Positions 47,378 to 56,598 are shown, numbered from the stretch's first letter. The stretch: 64,000 nt of DNA from Devosia sp. SD17-2 (GCF_029201565.1 NZ_CP104002.1:1-64000); one strand, 5' to 3'. Notes: generated from the sequence alone by a model not told the origin. Program-made: numbers and translations.

Positions 47378-48673
47378 TCAGTCCGGCGGGGTGTTGTTTT
47401 TCGCCAGGACATCGCCCGCGAGGTAGAGGGAGCCGCAGATGAGGACGCGGGCGTCGGGCGTCTTGGCGGCCTCCGCCAGGGCGGCTTCGATGGAAGCCAT
47501 GGGCTGGGCGGCAAAGCCGAGGGTTTTGGCGCGGGCGGCGATGTGATCGGCCGGATGGGCGTTTTCCTCGCCGGGGATAGCCAGGGTCATCACCTCGGGC
47601 GCGAAATCGGTGAAGGCGGCGAGGAATTCGGCCGGGTCGCGATTGCTCATCATGCCCATGATCATGATCAGCGGGCGCTTTTTGGCAGTGTCGAGCTCGG
47701 CAATGGTGCGGGCGAGGGCGGCGGCGCCGTGGGGATTGTGCCCGCCATCGAGCCAGAGTTCGTGGCCGAGGGAGAGGAGGTCGCGCAGATCGCCGTGGCG
47801 GATGGGTTGCATGCGGGCGGGCCAGGTGATGCGGCGGAGGCCCTCGGCAATGTCTTTGTCATCGACCGGCAGACCGAAATGGCGCGTTGCGGCGATGGCG
47901 AGCGCGGCGTTGTCATATTGGTGCGGGCCGAGGAGGGCCGAGGGCGGCAGGTCGAGGAGCCCCTGCTCGTCGGAATAGACAAGGCGCCCGTCCTGGGCGG
48001 AGCCGTGGAAATCCTCGCCCTGCCAGATGGGGGTGATCCCAAGGCGATGGGCGGCGCGTTCGAGCACTTTTCTCGCTTCGGGGCGCTGGAGGCCCATGAC
48101 CGAGAGGGCGCCGCGTTTGAGGATGCCGGCCTTGTTGTCGGCGATCTCGGCAAGGGTATTGCCGAGGAACCCCTGGTGGTCGAAGTCGACCGGGGTGATG
48201 ATGGTGCCGAGGGGTTGCTTGACCACATTGGTGGTGTCGAAACGCCCGCCCATGCCGGTTTCGAGGAGGAGATAATCGGCCGGGGTTTCGGCGAACAGCT
48301 TGAAGGCGGTGACCGTGGTCACCTCGAAAAAGGTGATGCCCTCGCCGGCATTGATGGCTTCCACCTCTTCGAGCGCGGCGTTGAGGCGGTCGGTTTCGAC
48401 CAGCTTGCCGGCGAGGCGGATGCGCTCGTTGAAGCGCACGAGGTGGGGGGAATTATAAACGTGCACCGACTTGCCCGCAGCCTCGAGAAAGGCGCGCAGA
48501 TGGGCGATGGTGGAGCCCTTGCCATTGGTGCCGGCGACATGGATCACCGGCGGCAGATGGTCCTGCGGATTGCTCAGCTTTTCCAGGAGCGGCAGCATGC
48601 GATCGAGGCTGAGATCGATCAGTCTTGGATGGAGCTGGCTGAGGCGCTTGAGAATGGCGTCAGTGCGGGACAT
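47378..48673 (-). CDS. folC: Folylpolyglutamate synthase / dihydrofolate synthase
   Basis: Adds glutamate to dihydropteroate and folates. The 431 residues have the Mur-ligase P-loop VAGTNGKGST (46-55), SPHLVRFNERIRL, ETGMGGRFDTTNVV and LDGGHNPHGAAAL, all in family order. The frame opens at 48889, but that extension is translated repeat; the family start MSRTDAILKRLS is ATG 48673. In relatives it is next to accD or trxA; here only the glycosidase separates it from trxA. Confidence 0.95.
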   Translation of the reverse strand: MSRTDAILKRLSQLHPRLIDLSLDRMLPLLEKLSNPQDHLPPVIHVAGTNGKGSTIAHLRAFLEAAGKSVHVYNSPHLVRFNERIRLAGKLVETDRLNAALEEVEAINAGEGITFFEVTTVTAFKLFAETPADYLLLETGMGGRFDTTNVVKQPLGTIITPVDFDHQGFLGNTLAEIADNKAGILKRGALSVMGLQRPEARKVLERAAHRLGITPIWQGEDFHGSAQDGRLVYSDEQGLLDLPPSALLGPHQYDNAALAIAATRHFGLPVDDKDIAEGLRRITWPARMQPIRHGDLRDLLSLGHELWLDGGHNPHGAAALARTIAELDTAKKRPLIMIMGMMSNRDPAEFLAAFTDFAPEVMTLAIPGEENAHPADHIAARAKTLGFAAQPMASIEAALAEAAKTPDARVLICGSLYLAGDVLAKNNTPPD

Positions 48674-48715
48674 TTTTGGGCTCCGAAATCCGGCGGCATG
48701 ATCGTGCACGCCTGA

Positions 48716-48910
48716 ATACCCCCTCCCAACCTCACCCTGGAAGGGGGAGGAGCGATTGGGGGCGGGCAGATAGTTGCGGCACACACCGGCCTGACACCTC
48801 CCCCTCGAAGGGGGGAAGGTGGGTGGGGGTGAGCTGCCAGAAATCCCCTCACCCGTCTCGCGCTTCGCGCGATCCACCCTCTCCCTCAAGGGGAAAGGGA
48901 AGAGGGTGAA
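48716..48910. repeat. Mosaic inverted-repeat element, copy 4
   Basis: Fills most of the pheT-folC gap. Three consecutive inverted units: CCCCTCCCAACCTCACCCTGG with GGGGGAGG, CACCTCCCCCTCGAAGGGGG with GGTGGGTGGGGGTGAG, then CCCCTCACCCGTCTCGC...CCCTCTCCCTCAAGGGG, which repeats part of copy 1 at 3352-3400. Confidence 0.75.
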
Positions 48911-48926
48911 GGTGCTGGGGCTGAAC

Positions 48927-51350
48927 TTACTTGCGCAGTTCGCCGCCGGTGGCCTTGGTGACGGCGGCGACGATGGCGGCGGAGACTTTTTCGATGTCTT
49001 CGTCGGTCAGCGTCTTGTCGCGCGGCTGCAGGGTCACTTCGATGGCGACGGACTTCTTGCCTTCGCCCACATGTGCGCCCTCAAAGATGTCAAAAATGGT
49101 GACGTCCTTGATCAGCGTCTTTTCGGCGCCCTTGGCGGCCTTGAGGATGGTGGCGGCGGTGACCGCGCGGTCCATCACGAAGGCAAAGTCGCGGCTCAAA
49201 GGCTGGAACTGGCTGAGAGTCAGCGCCGGCTTGGTCTTGGTGGCCTTCTTGCGCGGCTCGGGGATGGCGTCGAGGTCGATTTCGAAGGCGGCAATGGGGC
49301 CTTCGATGTCGAGTTCGGCGGCGAGCGCCGGGTGCAGTTCACCGAACCAGCCGAGCGTGACCTTGGGGCCAAGCGCGATGCGGCCGCCGCGACCCGGATG
49401 GCTCCAGGCGGCAGGCTCGGGCAGGATCTGGACCTTTTCGATGTCGACGCCAAGGGAATCGAGCACGGCGGAGAGATCAGCCTTGGCATCCCAGACGGAA
49501 ACGGCCTGCGGCTTTCCGGACCAGTGGCGACCACAACCGTTGAGCGTGGATGTGCCGGTGCGCACGCCCGAGGCATAGGCGTGCTGGCCCTCAGGCTTGT
49601 CCGAGAGGAAGACCTGGCCAACCTCGAACAGGGCCACATCGGCAAAGCCGCGATTGGCGTTGCGGCGTGCGCCGGCGATGATGCCGGGGAGCAGGGACGG
49701 GCGCATGTCGGTCATGTCAGCGGCAATGGCATTGGCCAGCTGCCGGTCCTCGGTGCCGCCGCCGAAGCGGGTGGCATCGGCGTTGGAGATGAAGCTCCAG
49801 GTGACGACCTCATCGAGTCCGCGCGTCGCCAGCGCCCGGCGGGCAATGCGGCGGCGGTTCTGAATGGTGGTGAGAATGCGCGGGGCAACGTGGTTGAGGC
49901 GCGGCAGCGGCTCGACCGGGACGTTGTCGACGCCGACCATGCGCATGACTTCCTCGACGAGGTCAGCCTTCTGCGTCACGTCCGGGCGCCAGGACGGCAC
50001 CTTTACCTGACGGGTGTCGCCCGAGCCTTCGACGGCAAAGCCGAGGCGGGTGAGGATCGCTTCCACCTCTTCGGGGGTGGAGGTGATGCCGGTGAGGCGC
50101 TTGACTTCGGAGAGCGGGAAATCGACGACCGTGTTCGGAAAGACGTCTTCGCCCGAGATTGCCGGTTCCATGGCTTCGCCGCCGCAGAGCTCGAGGACGA
50201 GGCGGGTGGCGAGCTCCAGACCGGGTTCGGTCAGGGCCGGATCGACATTGCGCTCGAGGCGATAACGGGCATCCGAGACAATGCCGGTCTTGCGGCCGGA
50301 CTGGGCGATGAGATCGGGATCCCAGGACGCGCATTCCATCAGAACATTGACGGTCTCTTCGGTGACGCCCGAGCGGATGCCGCCCATGATGCCGCCAAGG
50401 CAGAGCGGGCCCTTGTCGTCGGCGATGACGGTCATGGTCTCGTCGAGCGTATAGATCTTGTTGTCGAGCGCGTCGAACTCTTCGCCCCGCGCATTGCGCA
50501 GCACCATTGTGCCTTCGACCTTGTCGGCATCATAAGCGTGGAGCGGACGGCCCCAGCCGAGCGAGACGAGATTGGTGATGTCGACAATGGTGTTGATGGG
50601 GCGCAGGCCCACAGCGCGCAGGCGTGCCTGCAGCCACTCGGGCGAGGGGCCGTTCTTGACATTGGCGATGTAGCGGCCGGCGAATTTGCGGATCGCCTTG
50701 GGCGCGCCTTCGGCGAACTGGTGCGGCAGGGCCGGGATCGGGCTCGGGCCGGTGGACGGCACGGGCGAGAAATCGGTCTTTTTCAGTGTGCCGAGGCCGA
50801 AGGCGGCGAGATCGCGCGCCACGCCATAGACGCCGGTCGCGTCACCCCGGTTTGGCGTGATGGAGATGTCGAAGACGACGCCATTGATGCCGGCATAGTC
50901 GACATATTTGGCGCCGATCGGGGCGTCTTCCGGCAGCTCGATAATACCGTCGTGGTCGTTGGAGAGTTCGAGCTCGGCGGCCGAGCAGAGCATGCCATTG
51001 GAGGGGGCGCCGCGAATGACAACGCCACCCTTCAACTCAAAATCCTTGCCGGGAATATAGGTGCCGGGGAAGGCGAAGACGGACTTGAGGCCAGTGCGGG
51101 CATTGGGCGCGCCGCAGACCACGTCGATCAATTCACCGGTGCCGGCATCGACCTTGCAGATATTGAGGTGGTCGGAATTGGGATGGGGCGTGGCCGAGAC
51201 CACATGAGCCACCACAAACTTCTCGAGCGCCTTGCCCTGGCTTTCAATGCCTTCCACTTCAAGGCCGATCATGGTCAGCGCCTTGCCGATTTCCTCGGGC
51301 GAAGCCTGGGTATCGAGATGCTCATGGAGCCAATCAAGCGTGAATTTCAT
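48927..51350 (-). CDS. pheT: Phenylalanine-tRNA ligase beta subunit
   Basis: Editing and tRNA-binding subunit of the alpha2-beta2 synthetase. The 807 residues show the N-terminal tRNA-binding OB domain (VVAHVVSATPHPNSDHLNIC), the B3/B4 editing domain, B5, the catalytic-like core (SWRPDVTQKADLVEEVMRM) and the C-terminal FDX-ACB domain (SQFQPLSRDFAFVMDRAV...IEVTLQP). The gene is 11 bases downstream of the ASCH-exonuclease gene in the same direction, so it is likely co-transcribed with it and pheS. Confidence 0.97.
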   Translation of the reverse strand: MKFTLDWLHEHLDTQASPEEIGKALTMIGLEVEGIESQGKALEKFVVAHVVSATPHPNSDHLNICKVDAGTGELIDVVCGAPNARTGLKSVFAFPGTYIPGKDFELKGGVVIRGAPSNGMLCSAAELELSNDHDGIIELPEDAPIGAKYVDYAGINGVVFDISITPNRGDATGVYGVARDLAAFGLGTLKKTDFSPVPSTGPSPIPALPHQFAEGAPKAIRKFAGRYIANVKNGPSPEWLQARLRAVGLRPINTIVDITNLVSLGWGRPLHAYDADKVEGTMVLRNARGEEFDALDNKIYTLDETMTVIADDKGPLCLGGIMGGIRSGVTEETVNVLMECASWDPDLIAQSGRKTGIVSDARYRLERNVDPALTEPGLELATRLVLELCGGEAMEPAISGEDVFPNTVVDFPLSEVKRLTGITSTPEEVEAILTRLGFAVEGSGDTRQVKVPSWRPDVTQKADLVEEVMRMVGVDNVPVEPLPRLNHVAPRILTTIQNRRRIARRALATRGLDEVVTWSFISNADATRFGGGTEDRQLANAIAADMTDMRPSLLPGIIAGARRNANRGFADVALFEVGQVFLSDKPEGQHAYASGVRTGTSTLNGCGRHWSGKPQAVSVWDAKADLSAVLDSLGVDIEKVQILPEPAAWSHPGRGGRIALGPKVTLGWFGELHPALAAELDIEGPIAAFEIDLDAIPEPRKKATKTKPALTLSQFQPLSRDFAFVMDRAVTAATILKAAKGAEKTLIKDVTIFDIFEGAHVGEGKKSVAIEVTLQPRDKTLTDEDIEKVSAAIVAAVTKATGGELRK

Positions 51351-51361
51351 GTTTCTGGACC

Positions 51362-52396
51362 TTAACGGAAGTCACTTTTGCTGCCGGTAACAGGCGGCAG
51401 CGCGGACGAAAGTTGAAAGAGTTCAACCAGGACATTGGCGAAGCCGCGGGCATCGTCGATGGCTCGGTGGGTATGGGGGATATGGCCGTAGAACTCGGCG
51501 GGCAGCTTGCTCATGCCCCAATCGAGATAGGGCGCGCCGCGCAGGGTTCCGGCCATGGTGTAAAGGCAGACGCCGCCACCGCGAAAAATCTGACGGCTCT
51601 TGAAGGGGCCGGATAGGACGCGGGTGCCGGCATATTCATCGAGATAATGGTCCATCCAGAGACCATCAAAGATCATCGGGGCGGCTGCGAAGACTTTCGG
51701 GCCGGGCAGGCTTTCGACCCAATCGGCAAAGCGGGGCATGACGATGGCCGGGTCTTCGGCGCCTTCGGTGGCCGCCTTCCAGGCGTCGGGCTGGGTGGCC
51801 CACCAGGCCATGGTGGTTTCGTTGGTGGTGCGATCCGGTCGCGGTTTCAGGACCGCCTCGAACTCTCCATGGCGCGTACCATCGGCGGTGATCGCCACCG
51901 AGGCAAAGCTCAGCATGGAATTGTGCAGCGGGGTGGGGCCGTCCGATTCGATATCGGTGACGATGAAGATCGGGCTGGCGACGCGGTTATAAACCTCACG
52001 ACCGGCGGGCAGGACGCTCACCAGTTTGAAGGTTTCGCAGGCGATCTCCATGTCGGGCGCAAAACCGCCATTGCGGGCGAAATAGGCTTCGTGGCCGGCG
52101 CGCCATTCGGCATAGGGGCTTTCGCCTTCAAGATCGGTGAAGGCGGGGGTGATCTCGGTGAACTTGCGGGTTTCGACCGAGACGGTCTCGATGATGCAGG
52201 CCTCTTCGCCGGCGCCATTGAGGACGATGTCCTGTCGGCCGACTTCAGGCATGGGCTCCTTGCCCGGACCAAAATCGCGAAGCGCGCCGCAGGTGGCGGT
52301 CTTCTTACCGGCAAGGACGAGCGCGAGCAGGCGATCGGCGAGATCGGGAGAGTCACCGAAGGCGAAGCGGACTTTTGTGTCTGATGATGCCGTCAT
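51362..52396 (-). CDS. ASCH domain fused to DEDDh 3'-5' exonuclease
   Basis: A single 344-residue frame with two domains. Residues about 8-128 are an ASCH (PUA-like RNA-binding) domain: FAFGDSPDLADRLLALVLAG, GKKTAT (30-35), GDIVLNG-type RQDIVLNGAGEEACIIET, and EGESPYAEWRAGHEAYF. Residues about 142-330 are a DnaQ-like exonuclease with all four acidic residues and the histidine: Asp148 and Glu150 (TDIESDG), Asp244 (MIFDGLWMDHYL), His310 and Asp315 (THRAIDDA). No start codon lies at the junction, so it is made as one chain. It sits between pheS and pheT in one direction, 11 bases from pheT. Likely an RNA- or DNA-trimming enzyme; substrate unknown. Confidence 0.82.
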   Translation of the reverse strand: MTASSDTKVRFAFGDSPDLADRLLALVLAGKKTATCGALRDFGPGKEPMPEVGRQDIVLNGAGEEACIIETVSVETRKFTEITPAFTDLEGESPYAEWRAGHEAYFARNGGFAPDMEIACETFKLVSVLPAGREVYNRVASPIFIVTDIESDGPTPLHNSMLSFASVAITADGTRHGEFEAVLKPRPDRTTNETTMAWWATQPDAWKAATEGAEDPAIVMPRFADWVESLPGPKVFAAAPMIFDGLWMDHYLDEYAGTRVLSGPFKSRQIFRGGGVCLYTMAGTLRGAPYLDWGMSKLPAEFYGHIPHTHRAIDDARGFANVLVELFQLSSALPPVTGSKSDFR

Positions 52397-52428
52397 TGGG
52401 CGACACTCTCTTCACGAACATTGCACGG

Positions 52429-52547
52429 CCTCCCTCCCCCTTGTGGGGAGGGATTGAGGGTGGGGGTGAGCCCCACGGATAGAGTCTGCGGAGTCATACC
52501 CCCACCCTTGGCGCTGCGCGTCGTCCCTTCCCACAGGGGGAGGGAGA
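52429..52547. repeat. Mosaic inverted-repeat element, copy 5
   Basis: Nearly a complete two-arm inverted repeat between pheS and the ASCH gene. Outer arms CCTCCCTCCCCCTTGTGGG (52429 on) and CCCACAGGGGGAGGGAG (ending 52547); inner arms GAGGGTGGGGGTGAG and TACCCCCACCCTTGG. If transcribed it would form two stacked hairpins in the pheS-to-pheT message. Confidence 0.78.
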
Positions 52548-52585
52548 CGTCGGAACCGATGGGTTGAGGGGCGCGGACAGCATTG

Positions 52586-53716
52586 TTAGCTCGACAGGCC
52601 GCCGAAGAGGGTGGGGAGGTCGAGGGGCCGGAAGCCGTAGTGCTCGATCCAGCGCTGGTCGGCGTCGAAGAAGGCGCGCAGGTCGGGCATGCCGTATTTG
52701 AGCATGGCGAGGCGGTCGATGCCGGCGCCGAAGGCAAAGCCCTGGTAGACGTCGGGGTCGAGGCCGGCTTCACGCAGGACATTGGGGTGAACCATGCCGC
52801 AGCCCAAAATTTCGAGCCAGTCATTGCCTTCGCCGATCTTCACTTCCGATCCGGAGCGATCGCACTGGACGTCCACTTCCATGGAGGGCTCGGTGAAGGG
52901 GAAGAAGCTGGGGCGGAAGCGCAGGGTAACGTTGGGCACCTCGAAGAAGGCTTTCAAAAATTCTTCAAGAACCCACCGCAGCTGGCCGATGTGGCTCGAC
53001 TTGTCGATGACGAGACCTTCCACCTGATGGAACATCGGGGTGTGGGTCTGGTCGCTGTCATTGCGATAGGTGCGGCCGGGCACGACGACGCGGATCGGCG
53101 GATCCTGCGGCGGGGTGAGGTAGGAGGCGGCCGGCTTTTCATTGGTCTGCTTCATGACGCGGACCTGCACCGGGGAGGTGTGGGTGCGCAGGACCTTTTT
53201 CACGCCGTCCGGGCCGGGCTTCATGAAGAAGGTGTCATGCATTTCACGCGCGGGGTGACCCTCGGGGAAGTTCAGCGCGGTGAAATTGTAATAGTCGGTC
53301 TCGATATCGGGCCCTTCGGAGATGGAAAAACCCATGTCCGAGAAGATGGCGGTGATTTCGTCGATGGTCTGGGAAATCGGGTGGATACGGCCGCGCGCGG
53401 TAGGCGCAGGCGGCAGTGGCAGGGTGATATCGACGGTCTCGGCCTTGAGGCGCGCTTCGAGCGCTGCGGCCTTGAGTTCGGCGCTGCGCGCTTCGATCAG
53501 CCCGGCGATCTCGACCTTGAGGCCGTTGATGGCGGGACCGGCCGATTTGCGCTCTTCGGGAGCCATGGTGCCGAGCGTGCCCAGCAATGCCGAGACGGAG
53601 CCCTTCTTGCCCAGGGCGGCGACGCGGACGCTATCCAGCGCGGCTTCGTTTTCGGCGGCGGCAATGGCAGCCGACAAGTCGGTGCGCAGGGTGTCGATCT
53701 GGGTATCCAAAGACAT
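52586..53716 (-). CDS. pheS: Phenylalanine-tRNA ligase alpha subunit
   Basis: Catalytic subunit that charges tRNA-Phe. The 376 residues have an N-terminal coiled coil (about 1-85), then the class II core: motif 2 in [37 protein letters not shown] and the motif 3 region [14 protein letters not shown]. The frame extends to 53794, but [11 protein letters not shown] at 53716 is the family start. It belongs to rpmI-rplT-pheS, with the ASCH-exonuclease gene following before pheT. Confidence 0.96.
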   Translation of the reverse strand: MSLDTQIDTLRTDLSAAIAAAENEAALDSVRVAALGKKGSVSALLGTLGTMAPEERKSAGPAINGLKVEIAGLIEARSAELKAAALEARLKAETVDITLPLPPAPTARGRIHPISQTIDEITAIFSDMGFSISEGPDIETDYYNFTALNFPEGHPAREMHDTFFMKPGPDGVKKVLRTHTSPVQVRVMKQTNEKPAASYLTPPQDPPIRVVVPGRTYRNDSDQTHTPMFHQVEGLVIDKSSHIGQLRWVLEEFLKAFFEVPNVTLRFRPSFFPFTEPSMEVDVQCDRSGSEVKIGEGNDWLEILGCGMVHPNVLREAGLDPDVYQGFAFGAGIDRLAMLKYGMPDLRAFFDADQRWIEHYGFRPLDLPTLFGGLSS

Positions 53717-53754
53717 CGTAATTCTCAACTCGGACGGGCTGGCGCGGTTAGAGC

Positions 53755-53789
53755 AAACAAAAACGCCCCGCACCAGCCCTGACGGGCGG
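53755..53789 (-). terminator. Terminator or attenuator between rplT and pheS
   Basis: On the minus strand CGCCCGTCAGGGCTGGTGCGGGGCG is followed by TTTTTGTTT, giving a GC stem and T-run about 40 bases before pheS. A GGTGCCCC-GCAA-GGGGCGCC hairpin directly after rplT precedes it. I found no Phe-rich leader peptide. Confidence 0.55.
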
Positions 53790-53864
53790 CGCAAGGCGCA
53801 ATTTTGACCTCAGCAAAGCAGAGGAATGGTCCACCAGGCGCCCCTTGCGGGGCACCGGCAGGCT

Positions 53865-54266
53865 TTAGGCAGTGACGCGGGCGTGGGTCGTGGTCTCGAT
53901 GGACTCGAGATAAGCCAGCGATGCCTTGGCCTTGGCGACCAGAGCGCCGAACGCTTCGGGCTGGGTGATCGCGAGATCGCTCAGCACCTTACGGTCGACT
54001 GCAACCTCGGCCTTGATGAGGCCGTCAATAAAGCGACCATAGGTCAGACCGTATTCACGGACGGCAGCGTTGATACGCTGGATCCACAGAGCGCGGAAAT
54101 TGCGCTTCTTGTTACGACGGTCGCGATACGCATACTGATTGGCCTTTTCGACGGCCTGCTTAGCAATACGGATCGTAGACTTACGACGGCCATAATAGCC
54201 CTCGGCGGCCTTCAAGACCTTCTTGTGACGGGCGTGGGCGGTTACGCCTCTTTTTACGCGTGCCAT
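53865..54266 (-). CDS. rplT: 50S ribosomal protein L20
   Basis: Early-assembly protein of the large subunit. The 133 residues start [19 protein letters not shown] and contain [20 protein letters not shown] and [22 protein letters not shown], all hallmarks of L20. The C-terminus is slightly longer than the E. coli form. It is 19 bases after rpmI. infC, usually first in this operon in other bacteria, is 45 kb away. Confidence 0.97.
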   Translation of the reverse strand: MARVKRGVTAHARHKKVLKAAEGYYGRRKSTIRIAKQAVEKANQYAYRDRRNKKRNFRALWIQRINAAVREYGLTYGRFIDGLIKAEVAVDRKVLSDLAITQPEAFGALVAKAKASLAYLESIETTTHARVTA

Positions 54267-54285
54267 TTATTCGTGTCCTTCCAGC

Positions 54286-54486
54286 TTAACGGTTGTACGG
54301 CATGTACCACTTCACCAGACCCTCGTCGCCCTTGGACAGGATCTTGGTGCCGCGGTTGGTGCGGATGTACTTTGCGTTGTGGCTGATAAGGCGGTGGCGC
54401 TTGCCGGCAACGCCGGCCTTCACCTTGCCGGTTGCGGTGAAGCTGAAACGCTTCTTTGCACCGGACTTGGTCTTCATCTTTGGCAT
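54286..54486 (-). CDS. rpmI: 50S ribosomal protein L35
   Basis: Small basic ribosomal protein of 66 residues: [20 protein letters not shown], then [20 protein letters not shown], the L35 signature. First gene of the rpmI-rplT-pheS run; a good promoter lies about 100 bases upstream. Confidence 0.96.
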   Translation of the reverse strand: MPKMKTKSGAKKRFSFTATGKVKAGVAGKRHRLISHNAKYIRTNRGTKILSKGDEGLVKWYMPYNR

Positions 54487-54585
54487 TTTGCGGGTCCTTA
54501 TTGGTCTGAACAGGTTCTTGCGAACCCATCGCTTTCAAAGACCGCCACGGCATGCCTTTTGGCCGGGCGATCCGGAGAAGTGGGC

Positions 54586-54614
54586 TCTATAGGACCAATT
54601 GGGCAAGGTGGCAA
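54586..54614 (-). promoter_or_regulatory. Sigma-70-type promoter of rpmI-rplT-pheST
   Basis: TTGCCA-N17-TATAGA on the minus strand, giving a leader of about 90 bases before rpmI. The rest of the 54487-54827 gap (341 bases, divergent genes) contains no gene; the plus-strand half should hold the promoter of the small secreted gene, which I could not place with confidence. Confidence 0.65.
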
Positions 54615-54827
54615 GGGGCGTGAGGGCGGGCCGGGCCGGAGGACAAACTTCGCGCGTTACGCAGCGCCGGGATTATCGGTTTTCGATGATCTGCTCAAAA
54701 ATGAGTGTTCCAGATTTCCGAACGTTAATGAAACTTTGTGCCGCCTCCAAGCGTCTTTCCTCCATGCCTGACGATGTCGGGCCAACAAATTCACGCCCCT
54801 CATCACATCCCTCATGGAGTAAGAAAA

Positions 54828-55142
54828 ATGCGCTTTGCCAAGACTTTTGCTATCGCCGCCCTCGTTGCCGCCTCTGCTGCCGGCGTTGCCCAGGCCAGCC
54901 CCTACAATGCCAATGTGTCGTTCGACGCGCTCAACGACGCCTATTTCGCCACCGTGCTGAAGGTCAATCCGGCCGAGGCTCGCTCGCTGTCGGTTGATGT
55001 CGATGTGTCCTCGCTGCAGAACCAGATCAAGAACAACCCGTTCCTTGCTCGCACCATCATGGACCAGGGCTTTACGCTTGATCAGATCGTCGGCATCGAC
55101 AGCGACACCAATGGCGCGGCTGTCACGCTCTACGCGCTCTAA
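54828..55142 (+). CDS. Small secreted protein of unknown function
   Basis: A 104-residue protein with a clear signal peptide (MRFAKTFAIAALVAASAAGVAQA, cut after AQA). The mature 81 residues are acidic and soluble, starting SPYNANVSFDALNDAYFATVL and ending ITVGIDSDTNG-like then AAVTLYAL. No family recognised. The open frame from 54738 is longer, but the signal peptide begins at 54828 after GGAGT. It has its own terminator and stands alone, so it is a monocistronic gene and may be well expressed. Confidence 0.75.
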   Translation: MRFAKTFAIAALVAASAAGVAQASPYNANVSFDALNDAYFATVLKVNPAEARSLSVDVDVSSLQNQIKNNPFLARTIMDQGFTLDQIVGIDSDTNGAAVTLYAL

Positions 55143-55163
55143 GAGCAACAGACACGAACAACA

Positions 55164-55189
55164 GGGCGGCCTTCGGGTCGCCCTTTTTT
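55164..55189 (+). terminator. Terminator of the small secreted gene
   Basis: GGGCGGCC-TTCG-GGTCGCCC followed by six T: eight paired positions (one G-T) with a stable tetraloop, 22 bases after the stop. It overlaps the 3' end of the convergent glycosyltransferase gene. Confidence 0.9.
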
Positions 55190-56036
55190 ATTGCGGGCGG
55201 GCAGTGGCCAGCATTGGCTCGATATGGTCCTCAAAAAGCAGGCCCGGCTGTGCGGCGAGGGCGGCGCCATAGAGGGCCTCTGCCTCAAGGGAAATCCTGA
55301 GAAAACCGGCAAGGCCGTCGACGTCCTCGGCGCCGAGCCCGTAATGGCCGGCCTCAAGGCGGGCCAGGATCTCGTGCTTGGAGGCAATCATGCCGGAGGT
55401 GACGTCGGTCTTGTTGCTCATCGAGCCCTCGCGCTTGATGTAGTCATGGAGCGGCGTGCCCAGATGCAGCGAGGCGGGGGCGGTGCGGTAAAGCTGGAGC
55501 AGGAATTCGAGGTCGGTCATGTTGCTCATGGTGGCATCGAACCGGCCGTCGCAGCGGCGGCGATCCCAGACCACCTGCGCATCCATGGAAAGGTTCACCC
55601 ACTTGTGCTCGCCTGGGGTGAGGACGCGATCGGGGCCGTCGCCGACATGGCGGAGATGGACAAAATCGGTGGTCATGACATCGAGCGCGCTCGAAACGAT
55701 GGCATGGTCGGCCAGACCCGCCAGCGCCAGGGCAAGCTTTTGGGGCTTCATCCGGTCGTCGGCGTCGAGAATGGCGGCAAATGGCGTGCCGAGCGCTTCG
55801 AGGGCGACATTGCGGGTGACGGAGGCGCCGCGACCGACGCCGCCGCTGGTCAAGAAGCGCTGACGGGGATCAGCGAGGCCCGCTTCAGCGAGAAATTTTT
55901 CATAGTCGTCGCCGTCGTCGGCAATGATCCAGTGCTGCCAGTCTGAATGGGTCTGGGCAAGCACGCTCGCGACCGTCGCCGGAAGCGTATCCTTGGCCTT
56001 GTAGGCCGGGGTGACGATGGCGATTGTGGTGCTCAT
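55188..56036 (-). CDS. Family 2 glycosyltransferase
   Basis: Nucleotide-sugar-dependent transferase of 282-283 residues, GT-A fold. It begins TIAIVTPAYKAKDTLPATVASVLAQT and has the metal-binding D-x-D as AAILDADDRMKP, with WIIADDGD earlier. The second half lacks the QxxRW motif of processive enzymes, so it likely adds single sugars. The frame reaches 56168, but ATG 56036 is the family start. No membrane helix seen. No other glycan genes nearby, so acceptor and pathway are unknown. Confidence 0.87.
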   Translation of the reverse strand: MSTTIAIVTPAYKAKDTLPATVASVLAQTHSDWQHWIIADDGDDYEKFLAEAGLADPRQRFLTSGGVGRGASVTRNVALEALGTPFAAILDADDRMKPQKLALALAGLADHAIVSSALDVMTTDFVHLRHVGDGPDRVLTPGEHKWVNLSMDAQVVWDRRRCDGRFDATMSNMTDLEFLLQLYRTAPASLHLGTPLHDYIKREGSMSNKTDVTSGMIASKHEILARLEAGHYGLGAEDVDGLAGFLRISLEAEALYGAALAAQPGLLFEDHIEPMLATARPQ

Positions 56037-56178
56037 GGGCGGCAAATCCATTGTGGGGCAAAAGGTTCGGATGACTTGAACCAGACGGTGGGCTGTCCCA
56101 TATCTGTGGCAGGTCACCGGTGCCACTGCAATCGGGTCGGTGACTGCGGACGTTGCTTGGATAGACAAGGACGGCTTT

Positions 56179-56598
56179 ATGTCGCGAATATCGGTGTTTT
56201 CGGCACCTTTCCTGCTCGGGTTTGACAGCTTCGAAGAGCGGATCGACCGGTTGGCCCGGTCCGCGGATGGCTATCCGCCCTATAATATCGAGCGCAGTCC
56301 GGGTGCGGATGGCGCAGAGCAGTTCCTGATCTCCATAGCCGTAGCCGGATTTGCCCAGGCAGAGCTCGAAATTGTCCATGAGGACAACCAGATCACCGTC
56401 CGGGGAAAGCAGAAGGATGAGCCGGGACGCCAGTTCCTGCACCGTGGCATTGCAGCCCGACAATTCCAGCGCAGTTTTCTGCTGGCCGATGGAATGATCG
56501 TGAAGGATGCAACTTTAGGCCATGGGATGCTCGTTATTACCCTTGAGCGCCCCCAGGCGCCCAAGACCGCCCGCCGCATAGAGATACGCTCGCTTTAG
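56179..56598 (+). CDS. Hsp20/IbpA-type small heat-shock protein
   Basis: ATP-independent holding chaperone. The 139 residues carry the alpha-crystallin domain (about 35-130): PPYNIERSPGADGAEQFLISIAVAGF in strands, EDNQITVRGKQ, the GIAARQFQRSFLLADGM segment and GMLVITLERP. FDSFEERIDRL at the N-terminus is typical of this alphaproteobacterial clade. ATG 56179 has AAGGA eight bases before; the frame from 56140 is not needed. It is 63 bases before the DUF1150 gene, a common pairing. No clear heat-shock promoter or ROSE element seen. Confidence 0.92.
   Translation: MSRISVFSAPFLLGFDSFEERIDRLARSADGYPPYNIERSPGADGAEQFLISIAVAGFAQAELEIVHEDNQITVRGKQKDEPGRQFLHRGIAARQFQRSFLLADGMIVKDATLGHGMLVITLERPQAPKTARRIEIRSL

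Noticed and set aside
48674..48889. N-terminal extension of FolC to 48889.
   Set aside because: It is translated repeat sequence (Pro/Ser/Arg-rich) with no family homology; ATG 48673 begins the family sequence.
53717..53864. A Phe-rich leader peptide controlling pheS.
   Set aside because: Short frames in this gap lack phenylalanine runs; only a stem and T-run support attenuation.
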